A DNA stretch of 36,827 bases from Phycisphaerales bacterium. GTDB lineage: Bacteria; Planctomycetota; Phycisphaerae; Phycisphaerales; UBA1924. A model generated the notes under the pieces. That model searched no databases. It saw only the letters and a program-made list of their open reading frames with translations, and was not told the DNA's origin. This document shows, in pieces, positions 23,436 through 31,215 of this stretch. How positions within the stretch are numbered: position 1 is the stretch's first letter; every line of letters starts with the position of its first letter. Made by a program: the position numbers and the translations under genes. The DNA is taken from assembly GCA_026647565.1 (NCBI GenBank), contig JAPKGU010000016.1, positions 1-36,827 of the forward strand. Direction: 5' to 3'.

Positions 23436-23854
23436 CTTGTCTCTCCTATGAACGAAAAAAGTGAACGGACACTCTCTCTCATGACACCCCGAGCGCGGAG
23501 GAACGGGGGTTCCTTCACGTGCGGGACGCAACCGATTGTGGGCCGTCTGTCTCTCTCGTCTTGCACCTTGGAACGGGTCAGGAACGGTTGGTGCTTGACT
23601 GCCCCGGATCGCACAGCCCGTCGATCCGAGGACTACATGCTACCAACGCGCCCGGCCGTGTGTGGTGTGATCCGGCTTCTGGGGCGCAAAGTTTGTGTGA
23701 GGGACGGGCGGTAAGCCCCTCCAACTATTCGGGTTTTGGAAGGATGCCGAAAGCGTGAGGAAGGGGCATTATCGAACGGCGGCGCCAATCGGCCGCGGGG
23801 TCAGAGAGGAAGATCCCGACGCCGATCCGCCCGAGGGATGCCTGCGGGGCCGAT
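23436..23854. other. 419-bp intergenic region upstream of the PEP-CTERM gene
   Basis: No credible gene is seen. Close to the PEP-CTERM start the minus strand has a run of seven T followed by the ribosome site. GGAAC-GGGG-GTTCC (about 23501-23514) is a short hairpin. An 8-bp inverted repeat, AATCGGCC (23787-23794) with GGCCGATT (23848-23855), follows the stop of the gene at 23855 and may help terminate it. The region probably holds the PEP-CTERM promoter, but no -35/-10 pair stood out. Confidence 0.4.
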
Positions 23855-24409
23855 TCAGTTGCCTTGCTTTCTGGCCTCGATCGCCTTCATGAGCAGTTCG
23901 TCGGGCGGCATGGGATTGTGAGCGACAACCTTGCGGCCGCAGTCGGGGCAGGTGGTGTCCCCTTCCTTGCCCATGATGCTGTTGAGGATGACGTAGGTCG
24001 GCTCGAGTTTGGCTTGACCGTCGGCGGTCCAGTAGCACGCCTCGGCGGGATACAAAGATCGATCGCCCGTGGACGGGTGCTTCCAGGGCCACGCATCGCC
24101 ATCCTTGAGCTTGTAGTCCATGAAGACTTTGCCGGTCTTCGAGTCAACAGCGATCCGAGAACGCGATACCTCGCCGGGATCCACGGAGAACGCGCCGACC
24201 GCTCTAAGCAGCAGAAAGCCCGCCACTGCCAGCATGGCGACCGCTCCGACAATCATTCCAACTCGTTTCGGATCGATTCCAGACGAACCGCGATCACGGC
24301 TCCCGGCCGACCGCCCCTCCACGCCTTCGATCCCTTCGAGCAACGAACTCGGTCTGGACGAGGTCATCGGTCGCTCCGTGCGAGATTGTGGGGGCGCGGC
24401 GACGGTCAT
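23855..24409 (-). CDS. Single-pass membrane protein coupled to a pseudopilin, unknown
   Basis: A 184-residue protein. The first 55 residues are Ser/Arg/Gly-rich and probably disordered. A membrane helix follows ([20 protein letters not shown]). The extracytoplasmic part contains [54 protein letters not shown] and a [12 protein letters not shown] motif resembling half a zinc ribbon, ending in a charged helix. The ATG at 24409 overlaps the stop of the pseudopilin gene (ATGA), so it is translated with it. No family is recognised. An accessory role for the pilin-like protein is inference from coupling alone. Confidence 0.65.
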   Translation of the reverse strand: MTVAAPPQSRTERPMTSSRPSSLLEGIEGVEGRSAGSRDRGSSGIDPKRVGMIVGAVAMLAVAGFLLLRAVGAFSVDPGEVSRSRIAVDSKTGKVFMDYKLKDGDAWPWKHPSTGDRSLYPAEACYWTADGQAKLEPTYVILNSIMGKEGDTTCPDCGRKVVAHNPMPPDELLMKAIEARKQGN

Positions 24410-25542
24410 GGAACGCGGTATCCCTTCACAACTTTGTCCGGGAAGTTGGTCTTGGTGTAGTTCCACACCCTCGACGACATGTCTCTGGTGAGGAAGGATC
24501 CCGTGGGGAACCACATGTCGGGATTGGTCGCCTCGCCGTCATCGTACAGCTTGTTGGCGCCATCGAAAGAAGCCATGTTGCCCTTCACGGCATCCCCACC
24601 CTTCAACCCACCGCGCACATCTTGGACACGCGAGCCATGACGGAACCCGTAGCGCCGGGCATCGACCCATGTCGGGAACGTAAACGATCCGAACCCTTCG
24701 CCCGGAGCAAGGCCGCGGTACAACTCCTTGCTGGCGTTGAACCAAGGTCCGGTGCCACCGAACATGCCGCCGTAGCTCGCGTCGATCTTGTGATCAAAGT
24801 CCGGCTTGGTGAGATTATCGGCGTAACGATGCCCCTCAAAGATGGCGATCTTCATGGACGTAGAGCCGACACGGAACATGTACGGCTGATAGCCCATGCG
24901 ATCCATCTCGCGATTCGATGGGCTGTTGCGCGGCCCAAGAGTGCCTCCGGTTTCAGGGCGCGACTCATTGGATGTGAACTGCGTCGACATGTTGTACGAG
25001 AGCATCCGCCCATCTGACCAGATGCCTCCACCGGTGGATGGATATGGAACCGCCGTGATGTTGTTCTCCGGGCACGTGAACGAAGGAAACTCGCGCATCC
25101 AGTTGAACCGCGCCGCCCGCTCCTGCTCCTCGATCAGGCCATCGCCAGCGGTCTCGCCGGGTGCGTTGTATCCGAGCACAGCCGCGAGAGGCCCGAGGAA
25201 ATCCCACTGCTGAACGGCGACGCCGTTGAAGCGTGCGGGCGTGTCCTTGAAGCCGGGGGATGCGGGGAGGGCGTCGTATCCGCTGGTGGTGGAGCCGCCG
25301 ACGATGGCTTCCTTGTAGTCGTTCGCGTAGGCGTTGATGCCCTGGACGATGGAGCGGAGGTTCGAGCCGCAGAGGACGGTTCGTGCCGCGCGGCGTGCCT
25401 GCCCGAGCGAGGGGAGGAGGATGCCGACGAGGAGGGCGATGATGGCGATGACGACGAGGAGTTCGATGAGGGTGAAGGCGCGGCGGCGGACTGGGGTGGG
25501 GAGGCCGGAGCGGGAACAGCCGAATGTGGAGGGACGCATCAT
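24406..25542 (-). CDS. Type II secretion / type IV pilin-like protein (planctomycete H-X9-DG family style)
   Basis: A 378-residue protein with a class III signal peptide. Prepilin peptidase would cut after A22 in [19 protein letters not shown], exposing F23, with the conserved Glu at mature position 5 (E27). The helix [21 protein letters not shown] leads into [18 protein letters not shown], which is standard for the abundant planctomycete pseudopilins. The large C-terminal domain contains [20 protein letters not shown] and [16 protein letters not shown], matching the usual H...DG ending. These proteins occur in dozens of copies per genome; the specific role is unknown. The start ATG at 25542 is preceded by AGGGTG. 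Confidence 0.9.
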   Translation of the reverse strand: MMRPSTFGCSRSGLPTPVRRRAFTLIELLVVIAIIALLVGILLPSLGQARRAARTVLCGSNLRSIVQGINAYANDYKEAIVGGSTTSGYDALPASPGFKDTPARFNGVAVQQWDFLGPLAAVLGYNAPGETAGDGLIEEQERAARFNWMREFPSFTCPENNITAVPYPSTGGGIWSDGRMLSYNMSTQFTSNESRPETGGTLGPRNSPSNREMDRMGYQPYMFRVGSTSMKIAIFEGHRYADNLTKPDFDHKIDASYGGMFGGTGPWFNASKELYRGLAPGEGFGSFTFPTWVDARRYGFRHGSRVQDVRGGLKGGDAVKGNMASFDGANKLYDDGEATNPDMWFPTGSFLTRDMSSRVWNYTKTNFPDKVVKGYRVP

Positions 25543-25673
25543 GGGTTCACCCTGCTCTTTCCGCGCATGCTTTCGGACCGTCTCTGACGCGATCCGGCTC
25601 CCTCACACGATGCGAATCGTTGGTGAAGCCGAGTTCGGGACTCTGGAGGATACCTTGCCGGGACGCCGGGTGT

Positions 25674-26858
25674 CTACTCGGCCCCTTGCGCCTTTGCGCC
25701 GTCTTCACCGTGGGCGGGTTTGGCGGATGAGGAGGTCCGGATGTCGATGCAGACGGGCAGGTGGTCGGAGGCGTAGCCCTCCGGGGGCTTGGCCTCCCTG
25801 TAGTCAGCGCCTTTGGGGAGGAGGAGCGTGCCGAACACAAAGCCGGAGCCGGGCACGAGTTCCGAGGCGAGGGTCCGGTTGACGAGGATGAAGTCGATCG
25901 TGCGATCGGAGGCGTGGGTCTTGAAGGACTCTGGGTTCCTGGCGTCGGCGCGGCGCTCGGCGAGCGTGTCGATCAGGCCGGCGTCGCGATAGATCGCGAG
26001 GACCTTGTCGGTGGGGACGGCGTTGAAATCGCCGAGCAAGGCGATGGGACGGCCGGGCCGTTCCTTCTCGGCCTCGGCGATCAGTTCGACGATCTTGCGG
26101 GCCTCGGCCTCGCGCCAGTACTCGTGGCCTCGGCCGGACTTGTGGTGGACAACGAAGAGAGTGAGGAAGAATGGCGCGGAGGTCGTTGCGGCGCCGAGCG
26201 AGGTGCCGGCGGGAACCTCGACGTCGAGCCGGAGGGGTGTGCGCCGGAACTTCAGGGGTTGTCCGGCGAAGTAGTTTGCCGCGCCGCGGTCGCCGAAGGT
26301 GTCGGGGTGGACGCCTCCGAGGTCCATGCCGACCCAGGTCCTGGGGTTTGAGATCGGGAAGCGCGAGATGACGCCGTTCTCGATTCCTCGCTCATCGCCG
26401 GCGTCGATCGATTCGACGTGCGCGTAGCCGAGGTCGGAGAGATAGGTGTCGCGGAACCAGATCAGGGCGGCTTCGGACTCGATCTCTTCGAGGGCGATGA
26501 CATCGGCGTCGATGGCGCGGATGGCGTCGGCGATGGCGCGGCACTGGGCGTCCGGCTTGGCCATCGGCAGGTCGTCCTTGTCGTCGCTGAGCGTCGGATC
26601 GTCGGCGTGGTCGAAGAGGTTCTCGACGTTGTAGGTCGCCAGACGGATCGCGCCGGGGGTGCGCGGCTGGGCTTCGCGGCTGCCGAAGCGGAACTCACCG
26701 ACGATCGGCTTCGCGGCGGGGAGAGCGGGGATCTCTCGGCGCGGCGGGGTGTCCGGGCGCGTGGAGGGTTGCGTTCCCTGCTGAGCGAGGACCGAGAAAG
26801 GGGAGCAGAGCAACGCGCCGGCGAGGGCGGGGAGGAGGAGCGTGCGGCGTGTGGGCAT
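25674..26858 (-). CDS. Secreted endonuclease/exonuclease/phosphatase-fold protein
   Basis: A 394-residue exported hydrolase of the EEP superfamily (DNase I-like, metal-dependent phosphodiester cleavage). The signal peptide is about 1-25 (LLLPALAGALLCSPFSVLAQ). Core motifs occur in order: LATYNVENLF (Asn), VIALEEIES (metal-binding Glu), FVVHHKSGRG (His), LGDFNAVPTD (Asp/Asn pair), RTIDFILVN (Asp) and YASDHLPVCIDI (Asp-His). All catalytic positions are kept, so activity is expected. Nucleic acid or lipid phosphate substrates are both possible. The ATG at 26858 is chosen to start at the signal peptide; longer frames run into the divergent ispH leader. A Ser/Lys/Gly-rich tail ends the protein. 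Confidence 0.88.
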   Translation of the reverse strand: MPTRRTLLLPALAGALLCSPFSVLAQQGTQPSTRPDTPPRREIPALPAAKPIVGEFRFGSREAQPRTPGAIRLATYNVENLFDHADDPTLSDDKDDLPMAKPDAQCRAIADAIRAIDADVIALEEIESEAALIWFRDTYLSDLGYAHVESIDAGDERGIENGVISRFPISNPRTWVGMDLGGVHPDTFGDRGAANYFAGQPLKFRRTPLRLDVEVPAGTSLGAATTSAPFFLTLFVVHHKSGRGHEYWREAEARKIVELIAEAEKERPGRPIALLGDFNAVPTDKVLAIYRDAGLIDTLAERRADARNPESFKTHASDRTIDFILVNRTLASELVPGSGFVFGTLLLPKGADYREAKPPEGYASDHLPVCIDIRTSSSAKPAHGEDGAKAQGAE

Positions 26859-26881
26859 GCGGGGAGGGTAGGAAGGGGGAA

Positions 26882-26910
26882 ATGGCCGGATGGCACATGG
26901 CCAGATGGCA
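26882..26910. repeat. Tandem 14-bp repeat in the ispH upstream region
   Basis: ATGGCCGGATGGCA (26882-26895) and ATGGCCAGATGGCA (26897-26910) differ at one base and repeat with a 15-bp period. Each is itself made of two ATGGC steps. They lie in the divergent gap between the EEP protein start and ispH, 24 bp from the former. Confidence 0.5.
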
Positions 26911-26938
26911 GATCGAGGGAAGCAGGGATGCACGGCAG

Positions 26939-26975
26939 CACTGGTTCCGGCCTCATGGCAGGCCGGGAACCAGTG
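26939..26975. promoter_or_regulatory. Long hairpin in the ispH leader
   Basis: CACTGGTTCCGGCCT (26939-26953) pairs with AGGCCGGGAACCAGTG (26960-26975) with one bulged base and a 6-nt loop (CATGGC). It is about 66 nt upstream of the ispH ATG, in the divergent intergenic region. Because neither flanking gene ends here, it is not a simple terminator. It could be a leader structure, an attenuator or a mobile repeat. Confidence 0.5.
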
Positions 26976-27041
26976 GCACCCGAGCCGTGGCGTGGTTGCA
27001 ACCAAGGCGTGAGCGATCCTCACCTACTCTTCAAACAGAAG

Positions 27042-28094
27042 ATGCGACTGCTTCTTGCCAATCCGAGGGGGTTCTGCGCCGGGGTCCAGATGGCCGTGGA
27101 GGTCGTGGACCAGGTGCTGGATGTCTTTCCGGAAGAGCCGATCTATGTGTACCACGAGATCGTGCACAACAAGCACGTCGTCGGGCGGTTCAGGTCGCGC
27201 GGCGTGAAGTTTGTCGAGACGATCGAGGAGATCCCGTCGGGATCGATCGTGGTCTTCTCAGCGCACGGGATCTCGCCGGCGGTTCGGGACCTGGCGAGGT
27301 CGCGCGGGCTGACGGCGATCGACGCGACGTGCCCGCTGGTGACGAAGGTTCACTCGGAGGCGATCCGGTATGCCAGGCAGGGGTACCAGATCCTGCTGAT
27401 CGGGCACGCGGACCATCAGGAGGTGATCGGGACGCGGGGCGAGGCGCCGGAGGCGATCCAGGTGGTGGAGACGCCCGAGGACATTCCGTCGCTGGTGGTG
27501 CATGATCCTGCGCGGCTGGTGTACCTGACGCAAACGACGCTGAGCACGGACGATGCGAACGTGATCATCGAGGCGCTCAAGCGGGCGTTTCCGCAGATCA
27601 AGGAGCCGCCAAGCTCGGATATCTGCTACGCGACGACGAACCGCCAGCACGCGGTGCGGCAGATCGCGCCGGAGTGTGATCTTGTGCTGGTGGTGGGATC
27701 GAAGAACTCGTCGAACTCGGTGCGGCTGACGGAGATTGCGCAGAATGTGGGGATGCCGGGTCGATTGATCGATGATGCGTCGGGGCTGGATTTTGCGTGG
27801 TTTCCGAGGGGTGATGAGACGGTGCTGGTGACGGCGGGGGCGTCGGCGCCGGAGAACCTGGTGGCGGAGGTCTGCCGCACGCTCCTGACGAGGTTCGGCG
27901 GCACGATCGAGCAGCGCGACGTGTTCGAGGAGGACATCGAGTTCGCACTGCCTGCGGCGCTTCGGCGTGTGATGTCGGAGAAGGGGATCGACGCGAATCG
28001 GGCGATCCGTGTGGGGAAGCCGGAGGTCACGGCGGAGCTGTACGGGGCGGTGCCGCTGACGGTCTCGGCGGGCCAGCGGGAGCGCGGCGCGTGA
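27042..28094 (+). CDS. ispH: 4-hydroxy-3-methylbut-2-enyl diphosphate reductase
   Basis: IspH is the last enzyme of the MEP isoprenoid pathway, a [4Fe-4S] protein that reduces HMBPP to IPP and DMAPP. The product (350 residues from this ATG) has the three cluster cysteines: C12 in NPRGFCAGV, C97 in DATCPLV and C195 in DICYATTNRQ. It also has the substrate-binding histidines in YHEIVHNKHVV and FSAHGIS, and VVGSKNSSNSVRL. Start choice: the ATG at 27042 places the family N-terminus MRLLLANPRGFCAG exactly, but has a weak ribosome site. A GTG at 27009 would add 11 residues. The stop overlaps the rlmN GTG (GTGA). Isoprenoid supply links loosely to the lipid-carrier enzyme at 30040. Confidence 0.97.
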   Translation: MRLLLANPRGFCAGVQMAVEVVDQVLDVFPEEPIYVYHEIVHNKHVVGRFRSRGVKFVETIEEIPSGSIVVFSAHGISPAVRDLARSRGLTAIDATCPLVTKVHSEAIRYARQGYQILLIGHADHQEVIGTRGEAPEAIQVVETPEDIPSLVVHDPARLVYLTQTTLSTDDANVIIEALKRAFPQIKEPPSSDICYATTNRQHAVRQIAPECDLVLVVGSKNSSNSVRLTEIAQNVGMPGRLIDDASGLDFAWFPRGDETVLVTAGASAPENLVAEVCRTLLTRFGGTIEQRDVFEEDIEFALPAALRRVMSEKGIDANRAIRVGKPEVTAELYGAVPLTVSAGQRERGA

Positions 28095-29230
28095 AGCATC
28101 CGACGAATCACATCTTCGGGCACACACCCGAGACGCTGGGGACGTGGTGCGATGAACGGCGTCTGCCCGCGTTCCGGGCGAAGCAGATCCTCGACTGGGT
28201 GTACGCGAAGGGCGTGGTGGACCCGGAGGCGATGTCGAACCTCTCCAAACGCGAGCGCGAGATGCTGCGCGAGGGCGTGGTGTTTCTCTCGGGGGATGTG
28301 CTGGCGCACCAGCGGGCATCGGACGGGACGCAGAAGCTGCTCGTGCAGTGGACGGACGGGGATGCGAGACCGGTGTCGGGCCTGCCGGAGGCCGGGACGC
28401 TGGCTCTGCCGGTGCTCGGCTCGCACGTCGAGCCGGACATGAAGCGCCAGACCGAGTGCGTGATGATCCCGGCGGATGATCGGCGGACGGCGTGCATCTC
28501 GTCGCAGGTCGGATGCCCGGTGGGGTGCCGCTTCTGTGCGTCCGGGCTGTCGGGGCTGGATGGGAACCTCTCGGCGGGACGGATCGTGGAGCAGGTGTGG
28601 CGGCTGAGCCGGATCCTCCGCGGGACGGACGAGGTCGGGCGGATCACGAATGTGGTGTTTATGGGGATGGGCGAGCCGCTGTCGAACTTGGGAGCGGTGG
28701 TGCCCGCGGTTCGGACGCTGGCGGCGCCGTGGGGGATGGGGATCTCGGCGCGGCGGATCACGATCTCCACCGTTGGATTGCCGAAGGCGATCGAGAAGCT
28801 GGCGGAGCAACTCGACCTGCCGGTGACGCTGGCGCTCTCGCTGCACGCGCCGGACGACGCGATCCGGCGGCAGCTGATCCCGTGGGCGGAGTACACGACG
28901 ATCGAGGAGCTGCTCGGCGCGTGTCAGAAGTGGTTCCAGAAGACGGGTCGCGAGATCACGCTGGAGTACACGCTGCTTCGAGGGGTGAACGACAGGCCTC
29001 AGCACGCCAAGCAGCTGGCGGAACTGGCGAAGACGCTGCGCGCGAACGTGAACCTGATCCGGTACAACGAAGTCGAGGGTCTGGAGTTCAAGCGGCCCCG
29101 GACGGAGGACGTGCTGGCGTTCCAGGAGATTCTGGTGCAGGCGCGGGTGAATGCGCATATCCGAGCGTCGCGCGGGCGGGACATCGCCGCGGCGTGCGGA
29201 CAGTTGCGTCATGAGCACCAGACGGCGTGA
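28091..29230 (+). CDS. rlmN: 23S rRNA (adenine2503-C2)/tRNA methyltransferase RlmN
   Basis: A radical-SAM methyltransferase of 379 residues that methylates A2503 of 23S rRNA and A37 of certain tRNAs. The cluster motif is C142-P-V-G-C146-R-F-C149 after ACISSQVG. The resolving cysteine is C369 in GRDIAAACGQL. VFMGMGEPLSN, RRITISTVGLPKAIEKL, ALSLHAPDDAIRRQLIPW and LEYTLLRGVND are family landmarks. An insert of roughly 20-25 residues (PEAGTLALPVLGSHVEPDMK, about 99-118) precedes the RQTECVMIP strand; most bacterial RlmN proteins are shorter here. The GTG start overlaps the ispH stop. Confidence 0.96.
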   Translation: MKHPTNHIFGHTPETLGTWCDERRLPAFRAKQILDWVYAKGVVDPEAMSNLSKREREMLREGVVFLSGDVLAHQRASDGTQKLLVQWTDGDARPVSGLPEAGTLALPVLGSHVEPDMKRQTECVMIPADDRRTACISSQVGCPVGCRFCASGLSGLDGNLSAGRIVEQVWRLSRILRGTDEVGRITNVVFMGMGEPLSNLGAVVPAVRTLAAPWGMGISARRITISTVGLPKAIEKLAEQLDLPVTLALSLHAPDDAIRRQLIPWAEYTTIEELLGACQKWFQKTGREITLEYTLLRGVNDRPQHAKQLAELAKTLRANVNLIRYNEVEGLEFKRPRTEDVLAFQEILVQARVNAHIRASRGRDIAAACGQLRHEHQTA

Positions 29231-29250
29231 GGGCCGGCGACGACCGGTCT

Positions 29251-29279
29251 TTGACTCCCCCACTGTTTGTCCGTTTGAT
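29251..29279 (+). promoter_or_regulatory. Possible promoter just before the YwaF-like gene
   Basis: TTGACT (29251-29256) and TTTGAT (29274-29279) are separated by exactly 17 nt. The first matches TTGACA at 5 of 6 and the second TATAAT at 4 of 6 positions. A start near 29286 would give a leader of only about 7 nt for the ATG at 29293, which also lacks a ribosome site; this is consistent with near-leaderless translation. Confidence 0.4.
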
Positions 29280-29292
29280 CCCTGAACCAGCG

Positions 29293-30027
29293 ATGCTCAC
29301 GACGTTCACGCCATTCGGGCCGATGCATGCCGCGACCGCGGGGGTGTTCGCGGTGTCGATGGCGGTGGCGTCGGTGCTGGGTCGGCGTTGGAGGGGCACG
29401 GCTCGGGAGGTGGCGTTTCGTCGGGTGTGGGCGTGGTCGATCGTGGTGTGGCAGATCGGGGCGGTGGCGTATTGGGCGAGGCCGTCGGGCTTTGATCTGG
29501 CGTCGAGTCTGCCCCTGCAGTTGTGCGATGTGGCGGTGTGGATCGCGCCCTTCGCGCTGCTGACACAGAGGAGGTGGCTGCGGGCCGTGCTTTACTTCTG
29601 GGCGATCGGGCTCTCGACGCAGGCGTTCTTTACGCCGGTGCTTGCGGAGGGGCCGGCGCACCCGAAGTTCTGGCTCTTCTGGGTGGGGCACACGCAGATC
29701 GTGGGGTCGGCGATTTATGACGTGGCAGCGCTCGGGTTCCGACCGAGATGGCGGGACTTTGTGCACGGGATGATCGCGAATGTGGCGTACTTCGCTCTCG
29801 TGATGCCCTTGAACCTGGCGTTCGGGCTGAACTACGGATTCGTCGGCAACGTGACGCCGGAGCACCGGACGCTGATCGACTCGCTGGGGCCGTGGCCGCT
29901 GCGGCTGGTGTGGATCTTCCTGCTGGTTCACACGATCATGCTGGCGTTGTGGCTGGTGTGGCCTCTTTCGGAGCGGATCGCGCGAGCGGGGCGGACGGCG
30001 CGCGTGCGCGGAGAAGACAGTCACTAG
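29293..30027 (+). CDS. YwaF/TIGR02206-type integral membrane protein
   Basis: A 244-residue membrane protein with about seven helices. Features of the YwaF family: FTPFGPMHAATAG at the start, SLPLQLCDVAVWIAPFALLT, YFWAIGLSTQAFFTPVL (the conserved TQAFFTP), FWVGHTQIVGSAIYD and LNLAFGLNYGFVGN. The family is widespread but has no established biochemical function; it is distantly related to eukaryotic TMEM164. The ATG at 29293 begins at the family N-terminus. A GTG at 29227, overlapping the rlmN stop, would add 22 residues with no family similarity. Neither has a good ribosome site. It is followed after 12 bp by the glycosyl-1-phosphate transferase. Confidence 0.8.
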   Translation: MLTTFTPFGPMHAATAGVFAVSMAVASVLGRRWRGTAREVAFRRVWAWSIVVWQIGAVAYWARPSGFDLASSLPLQLCDVAVWIAPFALLTQRRWLRAVLYFWAIGLSTQAFFTPVLAEGPAHPKFWLFWVGHTQIVGSAIYDVAALGFRPRWRDFVHGMIANVAYFALVMPLNLAFGLNYGFVGNVTPEHRTLIDSLGPWPLRLVWIFLLVHTIMLALWLVWPLSERIARAGRTARVRGEDSH

Positions 30028-30039
30028 ACTGTTCGGCGC

Positions 30040-31215
30040 ATGACCCCACTGGTGCTGGCGCTGATCGCGCCGGCGTTTGCCATCTCGCTTGTGCTGACCT
30101 GGGCGTTGATCCGGCTTGGTCACCGCATGGGGACATTCGATTCGCCGGGTGTGCCGGGGCAGGTGAAGGCAGAGCGACGCCGGGTGCCGAACACCGGGGG
30201 CGTGGCGATTTTCTGGGGGACTGTGCTGCCGCTGGCGGTGGGTTTGGGGGCGATCCTGCTTGTGGGAGACGGGTCGTGGGTGCCGGAGGCGATGCGGGCG
30301 CATGTGGAGGGTGCGAGGTCGCAGGCGCCGGCGGCGGGTGTGCTGGTGGGTTGCCTGGCGCTCCTGCACGTGATGGGGCTGATCGATGATCGGCGGCCTC
30401 TGGGGCCGTTCGGGAAGCTGGTGGTGATGCTGGCGCCGGGGCTGGCGGCGCCGCTCTTCACGGATACGCGGCTGCTGACGTTCCTGGATGGGCACGTGGG
30501 CGGACCGTGGCTGTCGATCGCGTTGACGGCGATGTGGCTGGTCGCGGTGACGAACGCGATGAACTTCATCGACAACATGGATGGGCTGGCGGGGGGCGTG
30601 GTGGTGATCGCGGGGTCGTGCTTCCTGGCGTCGGCGCTGGTGAACGGGCAGTGGTTTGTCGGCGCGGTGCTGGCGCTCCTGATCGGCGCGACGCTGGGGT
30701 TCCTTGTGTTCAATCATCCGGCGCGGAAGCCGGCACGGATCTTCATGGGGGATGGCGGCTCGCTGATGGTCGGGTTCCTGCTGGCGTTCATGGCGGTGCG
30801 GATCACGTACATCGCGGTGGAGCCAGACCCGGCGGAGACGGCGTCGCGACTGGGGCGTTCCTGGTACGCGGCGCTGATGCCGCTGGTGGTGCTGGCGGTG
30901 CCTCTGTACGACTTCGTGAGCGTGACGCTGCTGCGACTGAGCCAAGGGAAAAGCCCGTTCGTTGGCGACATGCAGCACCTCTCGCACCGGATCGCGGCGC
31001 GCGGGCTTTCCAAGCGGCACACGGTGACGGTGATCCACATCGCGACGGCGTCGACGGCGATCACAGGGGTGTTTCTCGCGCGGCTGGAGCCGTGGCAGGC
31101 GGTGCTCGCGGGGGCGCAGGTGGTGCTGATCCTCGCGCTGCTCGGGCTGCTTGAGTTCGCGCCGCACGTGCGGGGGCTGGGTGAGAAGAGTTTGGGCGAT
31201 CGGGGGCAGTCATGA
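30040..31215 (+). CDS. WecA/TagO/MraY-family polyprenyl-phosphate sugar-1-phosphate transferase
   Basis: A 391-residue enzyme with 10-11 membrane helices that would transfer a sugar-1-phosphate (commonly GlcNAc-1-P) to undecaprenyl phosphate, the first step of a surface glycan. Motifs: GLIDDRRPLGPFGKL with the aspartates D116-D117, NAMNFIDNMDGLAGG (172-186), RIFMGDGGSLMVGF (catalytic Asp region about 234-247) and the histidine motif MQHLSHRIAARGLSKRHT (311-328). The HLSHR form and separate FIDNMDGLAGG favour the WecA/TagO branch over MraY. The stop overlaps the next gene's ATG (ATGA at 31212-31215), tying it to the O-antigen-ligase-like protein. Confidence 0.9.
   Translation: MTPLVLALIAPAFAISLVLTWALIRLGHRMGTFDSPGVPGQVKAERRRVPNTGGVAIFWGTVLPLAVGLGAILLVGDGSWVPEAMRAHVEGARSQAPAAGVLVGCLALLHVMGLIDDRRPLGPFGKLVVMLAPGLAAPLFTDTRLLTFLDGHVGGPWLSIALTAMWLVAVTNAMNFIDNMDGLAGGVVVIAGSCFLASALVNGQWFVGAVLALLIGATLGFLVFNHPARKPARIFMGDGGSLMVGFLLAFMAVRITYIAVEPDPAETASRLGRSWYAALMPLVVLAVPLYDFVSVTLLRLSQGKSPFVGDMQHLSHRIAARGLSKRHTVTVIHIATASTAITGVFLARLEPWQAVLAGAQVVLILALLGLLEFAPHVRGLGEKSLGDRGQS

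Noticed and set aside
26418-27041. N-terminal extension of IspH by over 200 residues
   Set aside because: It is antisense to the EEP-fold protein and unlike any IspH; the family N-terminus begins at the ATG at 27042.
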